Source of the DNA: an uncultured Desulfomonile sp.
GTDB lineage: Bacteria; Desulfobacterota; Desulfomonilia; Desulfomonilales; Desulfomonilaceae
Length of the DNA stretch: 8,221 nt
Direction of reading: 5' to 3'
NCBI GenBank assembly: GCA_903920415.1
Contig: CAIXMD010000419.1
Coordinates: forward strand, 1-8,221
The notes under the pieces were generated by a model, which worked only from the letters and a program-made list of their open reading frames with translations, made no database searches and had not been told where the DNA came from. The position numbers and the translations under genes were made by a program. Shown here in pieces: positions 1 through 5,580 of the stretch (its first letter is position 1; each line of letters begins with the position of its first letter).

Positions 1-84
1 CCCGTTATTTATTTGAAATATTCAGGAAGATGGTTGAAGAGTGTTGAGTTCCGACTCATAAGGCTTTTTCAGAAGACCTTCTAA
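1..84 (+). CDS. Possible C-terminal tail of a gene entering from the left (partial)
   Basis: One plus-strand frame is open from the first base to a TAA at 82-84. It gives 27 residues ending in RLIRLFQKTF, rich in basic and hydrophobic residues. If real, it is the end of a gene whose body lies outside the window. It would converge on the carboxypeptidase gene, leaving 30 bases between the two stop codons. An open frame of 27 codons arises by chance fairly often, and the tail is too short to assign to any family. Treat it as a hint only. Confidence 0.25.
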   Translation, partial: PVIYLKYSGRWLKSVEFRLIRLFQKTF

Positions 85-114
85 CGGGAGAAAGAGCCCC
101 CTTGAATTAATTTA

Positions 115-1350
115 TCACCGTAATGTACTCTCAATGGGGGGCCTGCATGCCCACCGGTAGATTCTTTCCGCAGCGTTGAAATGTTTCCGAGTGTTAAGCA
201 CGACCACCATGTGCTCTTTTTCCCGATCCCGAAACAGCGCCACGATGCATTTGCCTGCAGAATCCGTGTACCCTGTCTTAGCACCGGCAATTGGAAGTCC
301 TCTGAACAACAGCTTGTCATTGGACACAAGCCTGTAATCTCGTGGCTTTTCGTTTCGCGTGCGCATGGTATACGTCTTCATGCTGGTGATCTTGCAGATC
401 AGGGGATAAGTAAAAGCACGGCGAGCTATGAGGGCCACATCTTCGGCTGAGGCCGTGTTTGGAATCCTTGGACCAGACTCTGTACCGCCTATTTTTCTCC
501 CTTGTGTTGGCTTGCTGTCAAGTCCACTTGGAGTATGCAGGCTCGTGCGGGTCGCTCCAATCTCCGATGCACGCCGATTCATCGCTGATATCAGGCCGTC
601 CCTGCCTCCCTTGGGATAAGCTCCTGCCAAGACTTCCGCACAATCATTACCTGATTCGATAAGCAACCCGTGCAGAAGGTCCGTTACGGTGAGAAGATCT
701 CCCGGCCGAATTCCTACGACGTGGTGTTCAACGCTTTTAATGTCCTTGGGCACCTCCAAAACACTTTTCAGGTCCATTTCGTCTATCACCGCCATAGCCG
801 TAAACAGCTTAGTAATGCTAGCTATTGGGAGAGGTTCAGACGTATTCTCGGCCAGCCTGACTTTGTTGGTAGAACAGTCCACGCAAAGCATTGCCTTGGC
901 TCTTACACTAGGCTTGAAAGATGCCTTCACGCCTCTGGGCTCCAATGAAAATCCCGCTTCCTTTGCAACGGCCTGAGCAATTGGCCATCCTGTCGTCAGG
1001 GGTGAAATGTCGGCGGACTGAACCTCTTTTTGGTGCCGGATTGGGCGCGGTTGCACGGTCTTAGGAATTGGCTGATAATTCTGATTCTTCTTGACGATTG
1101 TGGAAGGCGAAATCAAAGGAGGAAGGGAGTCGAGTTGCCTATTTATAACTTCTCGCTCTTTGTTAGTCTTTTTTCGTTCGAAATCTTGGCGGATGCTCTT
1201 GGGTTGAGAAGGCAGAACGACTTCGACGTTCCGTATCCGCGTCGCCAACTCGCTGAGGGAGTTTTCCGAAAAGTTCAGTTCCATCCCCCAGACTTGACCT
1301 GCCTCCAGTAACAGCAATGCTGGAAGAACAAGCGAGATTCTGTTTCGCAA
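115..1350 (-). CDS. D-alanyl-D-alanine carboxypeptidase, peptidase family S11 (PBP5-like)
   Basis: This is a secreted penicillin-binding-type serine peptidase. It should remove the terminal D-Ala from peptidoglycan pentapeptides in the periplasm and so limit cross-linking. Numbering from the TTG start, all three active-site motifs are present: SITK at 178-181 (nucleophile Ser178, Lys181), SGN at 233-235 and KTG at 358-360. Residues 1-22 look like a signal peptide, with basic MRNR, a leucine-rich core and possible cleavage after VWG. A hydrophilic, proline- and lysine-rich stretch of about 110 residues separates it from the catalytic domain. The protein ends about 50 residues after KTG, so the C-terminal beta domain and membrane-anchoring amphipathic helix of E. 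coli PBP5 appear absent. A loop of about 20 residues (roughly 278-301) precedes the conserved SAEDVALIARR helix. I chose TTG at 1350 because AAAGGAGG lies just before it. The alternative ATG at 1377 adds nine residues and has no visible ribosome binding site. The family call is secure; the exact substrate and the start are less so. Confidence 0.93.
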   Translation of the reverse strand: MRNRISLVLPALLLLEAGQVWGMELNFSENSLSELATRIRNVEVVLPSQPKSIRQDFERKKTNKEREVINRQLDSLPPLISPSTIVKKNQNYQPIPKTVQPRPIRHQKEVQSADISPLTTGWPIAQAVAKEAGFSLEPRGVKASFKPSVRAKAMLCVDCSTNKVRLAENTSEPLPIASITKLFTAMAVIDEMDLKSVLEVPKDIKSVEHHVVGIRPGDLLTVTDLLHGLLIESGNDCAEVLAGAYPKGGRDGLISAMNRRASEIGATRTSLHTPSGLDSKPTQGRKIGGTESGPRIPNTASAEDVALIARRAFTYPLICKITSMKTYTMRTRNEKPRDYRLVSNDKLLFRGLPIAGAKTGYTDSAGKCIVALFRDREKEHMVVVLNTRKHFNAAERIYRWACRPPIESTLR

Positions 1351-1354
1351 CGAT

Positions 1355-1362
1355 CCTCCTTT
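1355..1362 (-). promoter_or_regulatory. Ribosome binding site that favours the TTG start of the carboxypeptidase gene
   Basis: On the minus strand AAAGGAGG stands four bases before TTG at 1348-1350. It is a near-perfect anti-16S match, though the spacing is a little short. The upstream in-frame ATG at 1375-1377 is preceded by a T-rich run (GGTTTTTTTCTCGTTC) with no Shine-Dalgarno match. Starting at TTG also places the basic residues directly before the hydrophobic core, as in a normal signal peptide. Confidence 0.6.
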
Positions 1363-1471
1363 AAGCAGGCCACTCATGAACGAGAAAAAAACCGCATTCT
1401 GGAAACACCATAATTTTGGAAAATTTCTTGCCTGTTCTTGATCAAATTAACATATCCGACGCAACTGATTA

Positions 1472-1500
1472 AAACTAGAGACATAAATAAAAATTGTCAA
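1472..1500 (-). promoter_or_regulatory. Candidate sigma70 promoter for the carboxypeptidase gene
   Basis: The minus strand has a perfect -35 box TTGACA (1500 down to 1495), a 17-base spacer and a poor -10 box TAGTTT (1477 down to 1472). It lies in the roughly 180-base AT-rich gap between folE2 and the carboxypeptidase start, which suggests separate transcription from queD-folE2. The weak -10 box keeps confidence low. Read-through from folE2 remains possible, since no convincing terminator is seen in the gap. Confidence 0.33.
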
Positions 1501-1529
1501 GAAAATCATGACAGTGAGAGCTGCCAAAA

Positions 1530-2369
1530 CTAGACAGAACCGTTCGATCGTATCCCGGCTGCCCCTTGGAAACACTCCGGCTCTGGGGAGAAGTCCTTCT
1601 CGATCATCGCATAAGCACTGTGGTTATGGATGGATTCAAAATTCTCAGCTTCAATACGGTACCATGGAAAGTTATTTTTGGCCTTCAGCCTTGAGACAGC
1701 AATACGGACGACATCCTCCACGAACATGGGGTTTTCGTATGCTCTCTCAGTGACAAATTTTTCGTCAGGCCTTTTTAGAAGCGAATAGATTTCTGAACTC
1801 ACAGATGATTCTACTATCTCGATGATTTCCTCTATCCAAAAGAATTTCTTGAACCGGAGCTGTACGCGTACGAGCCCTCGCTGGTTATGGGCTCCGTAAT
1901 CGGATATTTGTTTGGAGCATGGGCACACGGTCGTAACAGGCACTTCTACTCCAACGATGAGATCAAAACGATCGGAAAGTGCCCCCCTCATAAAACAAGT
2001 GTAGGACATCAGTCCGGGGGTCGCGGTAACGGGTGCGCACTTCTCGACGAAATAAGGAAACTCTACGTTCATATGTGCGCTCTTGGCATTGAGCTTCTTC
2101 TTGATCTTTTCAAGTACTTCCTCAAATTTTTCCATGGAAATCTCACCGCGGAATTCGTTGAGCACTTCTATGAACCGGCTCATGTGAGTTCCCTTGAAGT
2201 TGTGAGGAAGATTGACAAATAGATCAAAAAGTCCGACTGTGTGTTGTAATCCTTTTTTTCGGTCTTTTACGGATATAGGGTACCGCAATCCCTTGACACC
2301 TACCTTGTCGATGGGGATTTTTCGACCGTCCGGTAAACTCTGGATGTCAGGCATTGATAAAACGTTCAC
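1530..2369 (-). CDS. folE2: GTP cyclohydrolase FolE2 (GTP cyclohydrolase IB, COG1469)
   Basis: A cytoplasmic metalloenzyme that converts GTP to 7,8-dihydroneopterin triphosphate and formate, the first step toward folate and queuosine. It belongs to the tunnel-fold IB family and is unrelated in sequence to classical FolE. The 279-residue length is normal. Family blocks visible are the N-terminal LPDGRKIPIDKVGVKGLRYP region (residues 12-31), VTTVCPCSKQISDYGAHNQRG (145-165, key Cys149 and His161), ERAYENPMFVEDV (208-220, Glu218) and SIHNHSAYA (246-254). From memory of the neisserial enzyme, Cys149, His161, Glu203 and His248 match the metal site at a constant offset of two. The start is GTG at 2367-2369, chosen because GGAG lies seven bases upstream. 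The in-frame ATG five codons later (2352-2354) has no such site. It lies 57 bases downstream of queD on the same strand, so the two are probably cotranscribed. Its product is the substrate of the QueD-like enzyme. Confidence 0.96.
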   Translation of the reverse strand: MNVLSMPDIQSLPDGRKIPIDKVGVKGLRYPISVKDRKKGLQHTVGLFDLFVNLPHNFKGTHMSRFIEVLNEFRGEISMEKFEEVLEKIKKKLNAKSAHMNVEFPYFVEKCAPVTATPGLMSYTCFMRGALSDRFDLIVGVEVPVTTVCPCSKQISDYGAHNQRGLVRVQLRFKKFFWIEEIIEIVESSVSSEIYSLLKRPDEKFVTERAYENPMFVEDVVRIAVSRLKAKNNFPWYRIEAENFESIHNHSAYAMIEKDFSPEPECFQGAAGIRSNGSV

Positions 2370-2376
2370 AAAAATA

Positions 2377-2380
2377 CTCC
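2377..2380 (-). promoter_or_regulatory. Ribosome binding site supporting the GTG start of folE2
   Basis: GGAG on the minus strand sits seven bases before the GTG at 2367-2369. The internal ATG at 2352-2354 is preceded by GTGAACGTTTTATCA, which has no Shine-Dalgarno match, so GTG is the better start. Confidence 0.55.
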
Positions 2381-2426
2381 ATCAAATGATGCAACCAAGG
2401 GGAATCAAATCAATAACTCACCGTCC

Positions 2427-2795
2427 TTATCTGAAAAAGGTAGCCCTTGACGTATCCGATTCCCAGACTGAGACACTGTACAGCAGTCCCGCCCGATCAT
2501 TAAGTTCCCGGGCGATTTCTGAAAATAAAAAAGCTGCTATATTTTCCGCTGAAGGCTCTATTTCGTCGAATGGTTCAATTTCATTCAGGAAAGTATGGTC
2601 AAGTCTATCGAGGACTCGGCTAGAGGCGCTTTTGAGATCGCTGAAATCTATAACTATACCTCCTGTACCTGTGGACGCGGCCCGAACTGCTACGTGAACA
2701 CGGTAATTGTGTCCGTGGAGATGCTCGCATTTTCCGTGATAGTCCCTCAATCGGTGGGCTGCCGAAAAGACTCCAATTATTTCAAGCTCGTACAT
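2427..2795 (-). CDS. queD: 6-pyruvoyltetrahydropterin synthase family enzyme, QueD / possible dual PTPS-I/III (COG0720)
   Basis: A cytoplasmic zinc enzyme of the tunnel fold. QueD converts 7,8-dihydroneopterin triphosphate to 6-carboxy-5,6,7,8-tetrahydropterin on the way to preQ0 and queuosine. The 122-residue length is typical. Zinc ligands are His14 (SAAH), His27 and His29. The catalytic Cys23 sits in CEHLHGH (23-29). Asp66-His67 complete the relay, PSAENIA (81-87) is the usual family block, and Glu112 is the likely pterin anchor. The motif satisfies both CxxxHGH (QueD type) and ExxHGH (PTPS-III type, which makes 6-hydroxymethyldihydropterin for folate), matching the CExxHGH signature I recall for dual-function PTPS-I/III enzymes. 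ATG at 2793-2795 has AAGGAG ten bases upstream. It is the first gene of a probable queD-folE2 operon. queC and queE are not in the window. I found no preQ1 riboswitch in the short leader. Confidence 0.93.
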   Translation of the reverse strand: MYELEIIGVFSAAHRLRDYHGKCEHLHGHNYRVHVAVRAASTGTGGIVIDFSDLKSASSRVLDRLDHTFLNEIEPFDEIEPSAENIAAFLFSEIARELNDRAGLLYSVSVWESDTSRATFFR

Positions 2796-2844
2796 GTACC
2801 TATTGCTCCTTGAAAGGCCCTTTGTTGTTAATACAAAACATTAA

Positions 2845-2874
2845 AAAATACCTAAAACTTATGGATTGTGTCAA
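2845..2874 (-). promoter_or_regulatory. Candidate sigma70 promoter for queD-folE2
   Basis: The minus strand has a perfect TTGACA (2874 down to 2869), an 18-base spacer and TATTTT (2850 down to 2845, four of six matches). Transcription would begin near 2838, giving a leader of about 43 bases with AAGGAG at 2811-2806. It lies back to back with the htrA-like promoter. Confidence 0.5.
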
Positions 2875-2892
2875 GGAAAATCTAGAAATACG

Positions 2893-2922
2893 TTGACAAA
2901 ATTCATCCGATAAGAATATATC
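2893..2922 (+). promoter_or_regulatory. Candidate sigma70 promoter for the htrA-like gene
   Basis: A perfect TTGACA at 2893-2898 is followed, after 18 bases, by TATATC at 2917-2922. A 17-base spacer would give ATATAT instead. The start of transcription would fall near 2929, leaving a leader of about 65 bases that contains a short ORF. There is no sign of a sigma-E or CpxR-type site that I can defend. Confidence 0.45.
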
Positions 2923-2941
2923 CAAATTCAACACCCGGAAA

Positions 2942-2998
2942 ATGAGCGCCCTTATTTCGGTGCTTCTCCGGAAAGCGTTTGAAGGAGTCCTTGGATGA
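2942..2998 (+). CDS. Candidate 18-codon leader ORF overlapping the htrA-like start
   Basis: ATG at 2942 opens a frame that reads MSALISVLLRKAFEGVLG and stops at TGA 2996-2998. The stop shares bases with the ATG of the protease gene in an ATGA overlap, the arrangement typical of translational coupling. The Shine-Dalgarno sequence of the protease gene (AAGGAG, 2982-2987) lies inside it. Its own ribosome binding site is weak, with only GGA about three bases before the ATG. It does not resemble a known attenuator peptide. It may be a coupling leader or chance. Confidence 0.25.
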   Translation: MSALISVLLRKAFEGVLG

Positions 2999-4026
2999 CG
3001 TCTTTCCGATTCCTCAGCTTGGTTACCATAACATATCTTGCCGGGTTGCTGCTCTTATTTAATTCCTACTGCGACGCCGATGATTTAATGCTTCGCAAGG
3101 CCGCGACTCCTTCCAATTCAGGTAGCCTGACCACCACTTACGGCGCTGAGTCTAAGATTGATACTCGATTTGATGGCCACAAGAGTCCAATTGGTCTGTC
3201 CCCGGTTCCTTTCAAGCCTGAGCCGGCGGCCGGGACTTCTGAAACCCAACAGGAGGAATCCTTCGTACGGCACGGAAACTTCCCGGACATTAGACAACTT
3301 ATCAAGCGAGTTAACACCTCCGTGGTCTCCATTCGAATGCTGGAAGCCGGATCAACGTGGTCTATCGGCAATATTGGCTTTTCTGGTGATGCCATAGGAA
3401 AGGCGATGGGGTACGGGTCCGGTTTCATCATTTCTAGGAACGGTCTGATAATCACCAACGAACACGTTTTACGAAACGGCACACAAATAGAGGTTGAACT
3501 TCTCAACGGCACTAAATATACGGCTAGGGCTCTATTCAAGGATGCGAAGAATGATTTGGCTGTATTGAAAATCGACGTAGACGGACTCCAACCGGTCAAG
3601 ATGGGGAACTCAGATGGAGTCGAACTTGGTGAATGGGTAGTTGGGATAGGGAATCCGTATGGAATTGGACAATCCATCATGATCGGAATAGTGAGCGCGC
3701 AGAAACGGACCATTCCCGGAGCCGGATATCCGCCTCTCATTCAGATCGATGCAGCAATGAATCTGGGGAACTCAGGTGGCCCTCTTTTCAATATGGATGG
3801 AGAGGTGATCGGAATAAACACGATACTGCTCTGGAAAAGCCAAGGTATCGGTTTTGCAACGCCTATCAATGTCGCAAGGGATTTTCTTGCACGCAACAAA
3901 CTTAACTCGCCCCTAAAGGCCGCGTCAGCGACCGCAATGGGTCCCATGGGCCCTGCCTCAGATCAACCGCGATCCATGTCTGAACCTTTCAACCCTCTGG
4001 ACCCTCCCTGGAAGTTTAAACGTTGA
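2995..4026 (+). CDS. Periplasmic trypsin-like serine protease, HtrA/DegP family without a PDZ domain
   Basis: A likely periplasmic endopeptidase that cleaves misfolded or specific exported proteins. Residues 1-28 form a signal peptide (hydrophobic core about 8-22, probable cleavage after CDA). Residues 30-90 are a low-complexity linker rich in Ser, Thr and Pro. The protease domain spans about 97-300. The catalytic triad is clear: His157 in TNEHVL, Asp187 in KNDLAVLKID and Ser260 in NLGNSGGPL. The usual NPGNSGGPL reads NLGNSGGPL here, a proline-to-leucine change near the nucleophile. After GIGFATPI (284-291) the protein ends in a proline-rich tail of about 35 residues, where DegP, DegQ and DegS have one or two PDZ domains. 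Its 343 residues fit a protease domain plus linker only. ATG at 2995 has AAGGAG seven bases upstream and an in-frame stop at 2980-2982, which rules out a longer form. It is divergent from queD and followed 108 bases later by the aminopeptidase gene. Substrate unknown. Confidence 0.93.
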   Translation: MTSFRFLSLVTITYLAGLLLLFNSYCDADDLMLRKAATPSNSGSLTTTYGAESKIDTRFDGHKSPIGLSPVPFKPEPAAGTSETQQEESFVRHGNFPDIRQLIKRVNTSVVSIRMLEAGSTWSIGNIGFSGDAIGKAMGYGSGFIISRNGLIITNEHVLRNGTQIEVELLNGTKYTARALFKDAKNDLAVLKIDVDGLQPVKMGNSDGVELGEWVVGIGNPYGIGQSIMIGIVSAQKRTIPGAGYPPLIQIDAAMNLGNSGGPLFNMDGEVIGINTILLWKSQGIGFATPINVARDFLARNKLNSPLKAASATAMGPMGPASDQPRSMSEPFNPLDPPWKFKR

Positions 4027-4134
4027 GATCGGTCAAAAATTTAGTGAACTCGTATCAAGATCCCGAGATCCTGTACACAACTGGTTTAGGTTCAGCGACT
4101 TTGAACTCGTAATGCAGGTCTAGGAGTTCCAATA

Positions 4135-5553
4135 ATGGCTGAAAAAAAAGAATCCAAGAAGACCCGTCAACTTGAAGAAAGGTTGGTAAAGGAACAAGCA
4201 CGCTGTTGGGATGGCTTTAACTCTCAGGAAAAGAAGCATGTTTTTTCTTACGCGGAGAACTATCGAGATTTTTTGAATCAGGCTCGCACTGAAAGAAAGG
4301 CTGTCCAAGTCCTCGTGGAAGGTGCCACCGGCAACGGTTTTCGCGACCTAAGCACTGACCTCCACAAAGTTCCCCGACTGTTTCAGGTTTCTAGAGGTAA
4401 ATTCCTGGCTATTGCAGTATTGGGCAAGAAGCCCATGACCGACGGAGTGAGGATTATCACCTCGCACGTGGATAGTCCACGACTCGACTTGAAACCGAAT
4501 CCGCTTTACGAGGATTCCGGCCTAGCATTTCTTAAGACTCATTATTACGGTGGCATCAAGAAATACCACTGGGTCGCTCGCTCTCTTGCTCTCTGCGGAA
4601 CAGTTATCCGATCAGACGGTTCCTCAGTGTATGTCGAAATCGGTTTTCTGCCGGGAGAGCCGGTTCTGACTATTCCTGATCTTCTGCCGCATCTGTCACG
4701 AAAGCTGATGGACCAGAAGGCTTCCGAATTCATTCCAGGGGAGAATCTCAATCTCGTTGTTGGAAGCATCCCCTATGAAGACAAAGAGGCCCGTGATCGG
4801 GTCAAACTAGCCATATTAGAACTTTTAGACAGGAAGTACAAAATCAAGGAAGAAGATTTCATAGGAGCGGAGCTTCAGATAGTGCCTGCAGAGCCGGCCC
4901 GTGATGCCGGTTTAGATTCCAGTTTCATAGCAGGGTATGGCCAAGATGACCGAGTATGTGCCTATACAAGCTTCACAGCCCTCATGGAGACGAAAGTCCC
5001 GGAACATTCTGCGATAGCGGTATTCTACGACAAAGAGGAGATCGGCAGCGAGGGCAACACCAGTGCGAAATCTCTAGCCCTTGAAATGTTCTTGATGGAT
5101 CTGATGGCTAAAGTCGGGATAGAGCCTACCACAAGAAACCTTCATCTTTGTTACTTCAACAGCAAGGCCCTCTCAGCGGACGTTACAGCGGCTCTTGATC
5201 CTACCTATTCGGACGTCTATGAGAAACGTAACTGCGCAAAGCTGGGTCACGGAATCAACCTTACGAAATATACCGGCCATGGAGGCAAGTTCATGGCCTC
5301 TGAAGCCAACGCCGAGTACGCTTCCTGGGTGCGGAAACTCTTCAACGATAACGCAATCGTCTGGCAAGCCGGGGATCTTGGGAAAGTTGATGAGGGCGGG
5401 GGTGGTACCGTGGCCAAGTATCTGGCCAATTCAGGAATAGAAATAATCGACTGTGGTCCGGCTGTCCTCGGGATGCATTCTCCTCTCGAGGTTAGCGCCA
5501 AAGACGATATTTGGATGTGTCATAAGGCTTTCAAAGTCTTTTTCGCAAGTTAG
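4135..5553 (+). CDS. M18 family aminopeptidase (aspartyl aminopeptidase / aminopeptidase I type)
   Basis: A cytoplasmic metallo-aminopeptidase, usually with two zinc ions and a large oligomeric tetrahedral assembly, that removes N-terminal residues (often acidic or hydrophobic) from peptides. No signal peptide is present. At 472 residues it matches the ApeA-type subgroup better than the shorter ApeB type, but I leave the symbol open. Metal and catalytic residues follow the family order: HVDSPR at 111-116 (His111, Asp113), GQDDR at 269-273 (bridging Asp), DKEEIGSEG at 299-307 (Glu301/Glu302, general base and ligand), SADV at 347-350 (Asp349) and GMHSP at 446-450 (His448). The GGGGTVAKYLA stretch (421-431) is also typical. 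ATG at 4135 has AGGAG eight bases upstream. The 108-base gap after the htrA-like gene shows no convincing terminator or promoter, so cotranscription is possible but unproven. Confidence 0.95.
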   Translation: MAEKKESKKTRQLEERLVKEQARCWDGFNSQEKKHVFSYAENYRDFLNQARTERKAVQVLVEGATGNGFRDLSTDLHKVPRLFQVSRGKFLAIAVLGKKPMTDGVRIITSHVDSPRLDLKPNPLYEDSGLAFLKTHYYGGIKKYHWVARSLALCGTVIRSDGSSVYVEIGFLPGEPVLTIPDLLPHLSRKLMDQKASEFIPGENLNLVVGSIPYEDKEARDRVKLAILELLDRKYKIKEEDFIGAELQIVPAEPARDAGLDSSFIAGYGQDDRVCAYTSFTALMETKVPEHSAIAVFYDKEEIGSEGNTSAKSLALEMFLMDLMAKVGIEPTTRNLHLCYFNSKALSADVTAALDPTYSDVYEKRNCAKLGHGINLTKYTGHGGKFMASEANAEYASWVRKLFNDNAIVWQAGDLGKVDEGGGGTVAKYLANSGIEIIDCGPAVLGMHSPLEVSAKDDIWMCHKAFKVFFAS

Positions 5554-5558
5554 ATCAA

Positions 5559-5574
5559 GGTTGAAACTACAACC
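5559..5574. terminator. Small hairpin between two convergent genes, weak terminator candidate
   Basis: GGTTG (5559-5563) pairs with CAACC (5570-5574) around a six-base loop, in the 27 bases separating the aminopeptidase stop from the stop of the opposing gene. AACCGGTT at 5571-5578 offers a competing palindrome. Neither strand has a following T run, so any termination would be weak or factor-dependent. Position is the main argument. Confidence 0.22.
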
Positions 5575-5580
5575 GGTTCG

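Noticed and set aside
60..112. Possible bidirectional terminator downstream of the carboxypeptidase gene (GGCTTTTT with AAAGAGCC, also AGAAG with CTTCT)
   Set aside because: The long stem has a wobble pair and a 21-base loop, the short one has a two-base loop, and no T run follows on either strand.
1482..1515. Possible terminator after folE2 on the minus strand (TGTCA, nine-base loop, TGACA, then ATTTTTATTT)
   Set aside because: The stem is only five base pairs with no GC-rich core, and its right arm is the -35 box of the candidate carboxypeptidase promoter. Too weak to list.
2212..2697. 161-codon plus-strand frame across folE2 and queD
   Set aside because: It is antisense to two well-supported enzymes and spans their intergenic gap, with low-complexity serine-rich translation typical of a shadow frame.
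2796..2845. preQ1 riboswitch ahead of queD
   Set aside because: The leader is only about 43 bases and lacks the conserved preQ1-I tail and any clear stem-loop. It contains little beyond the ribosome binding site.
3138..3740. 200-codon open frame on the minus strand inside the htrA-like gene
   Set aside because: It lies wholly antisense to a gene with an intact catalytic triad, has no ribosome binding site of note, and its protein resembles no family I know. It is a shadow frame.
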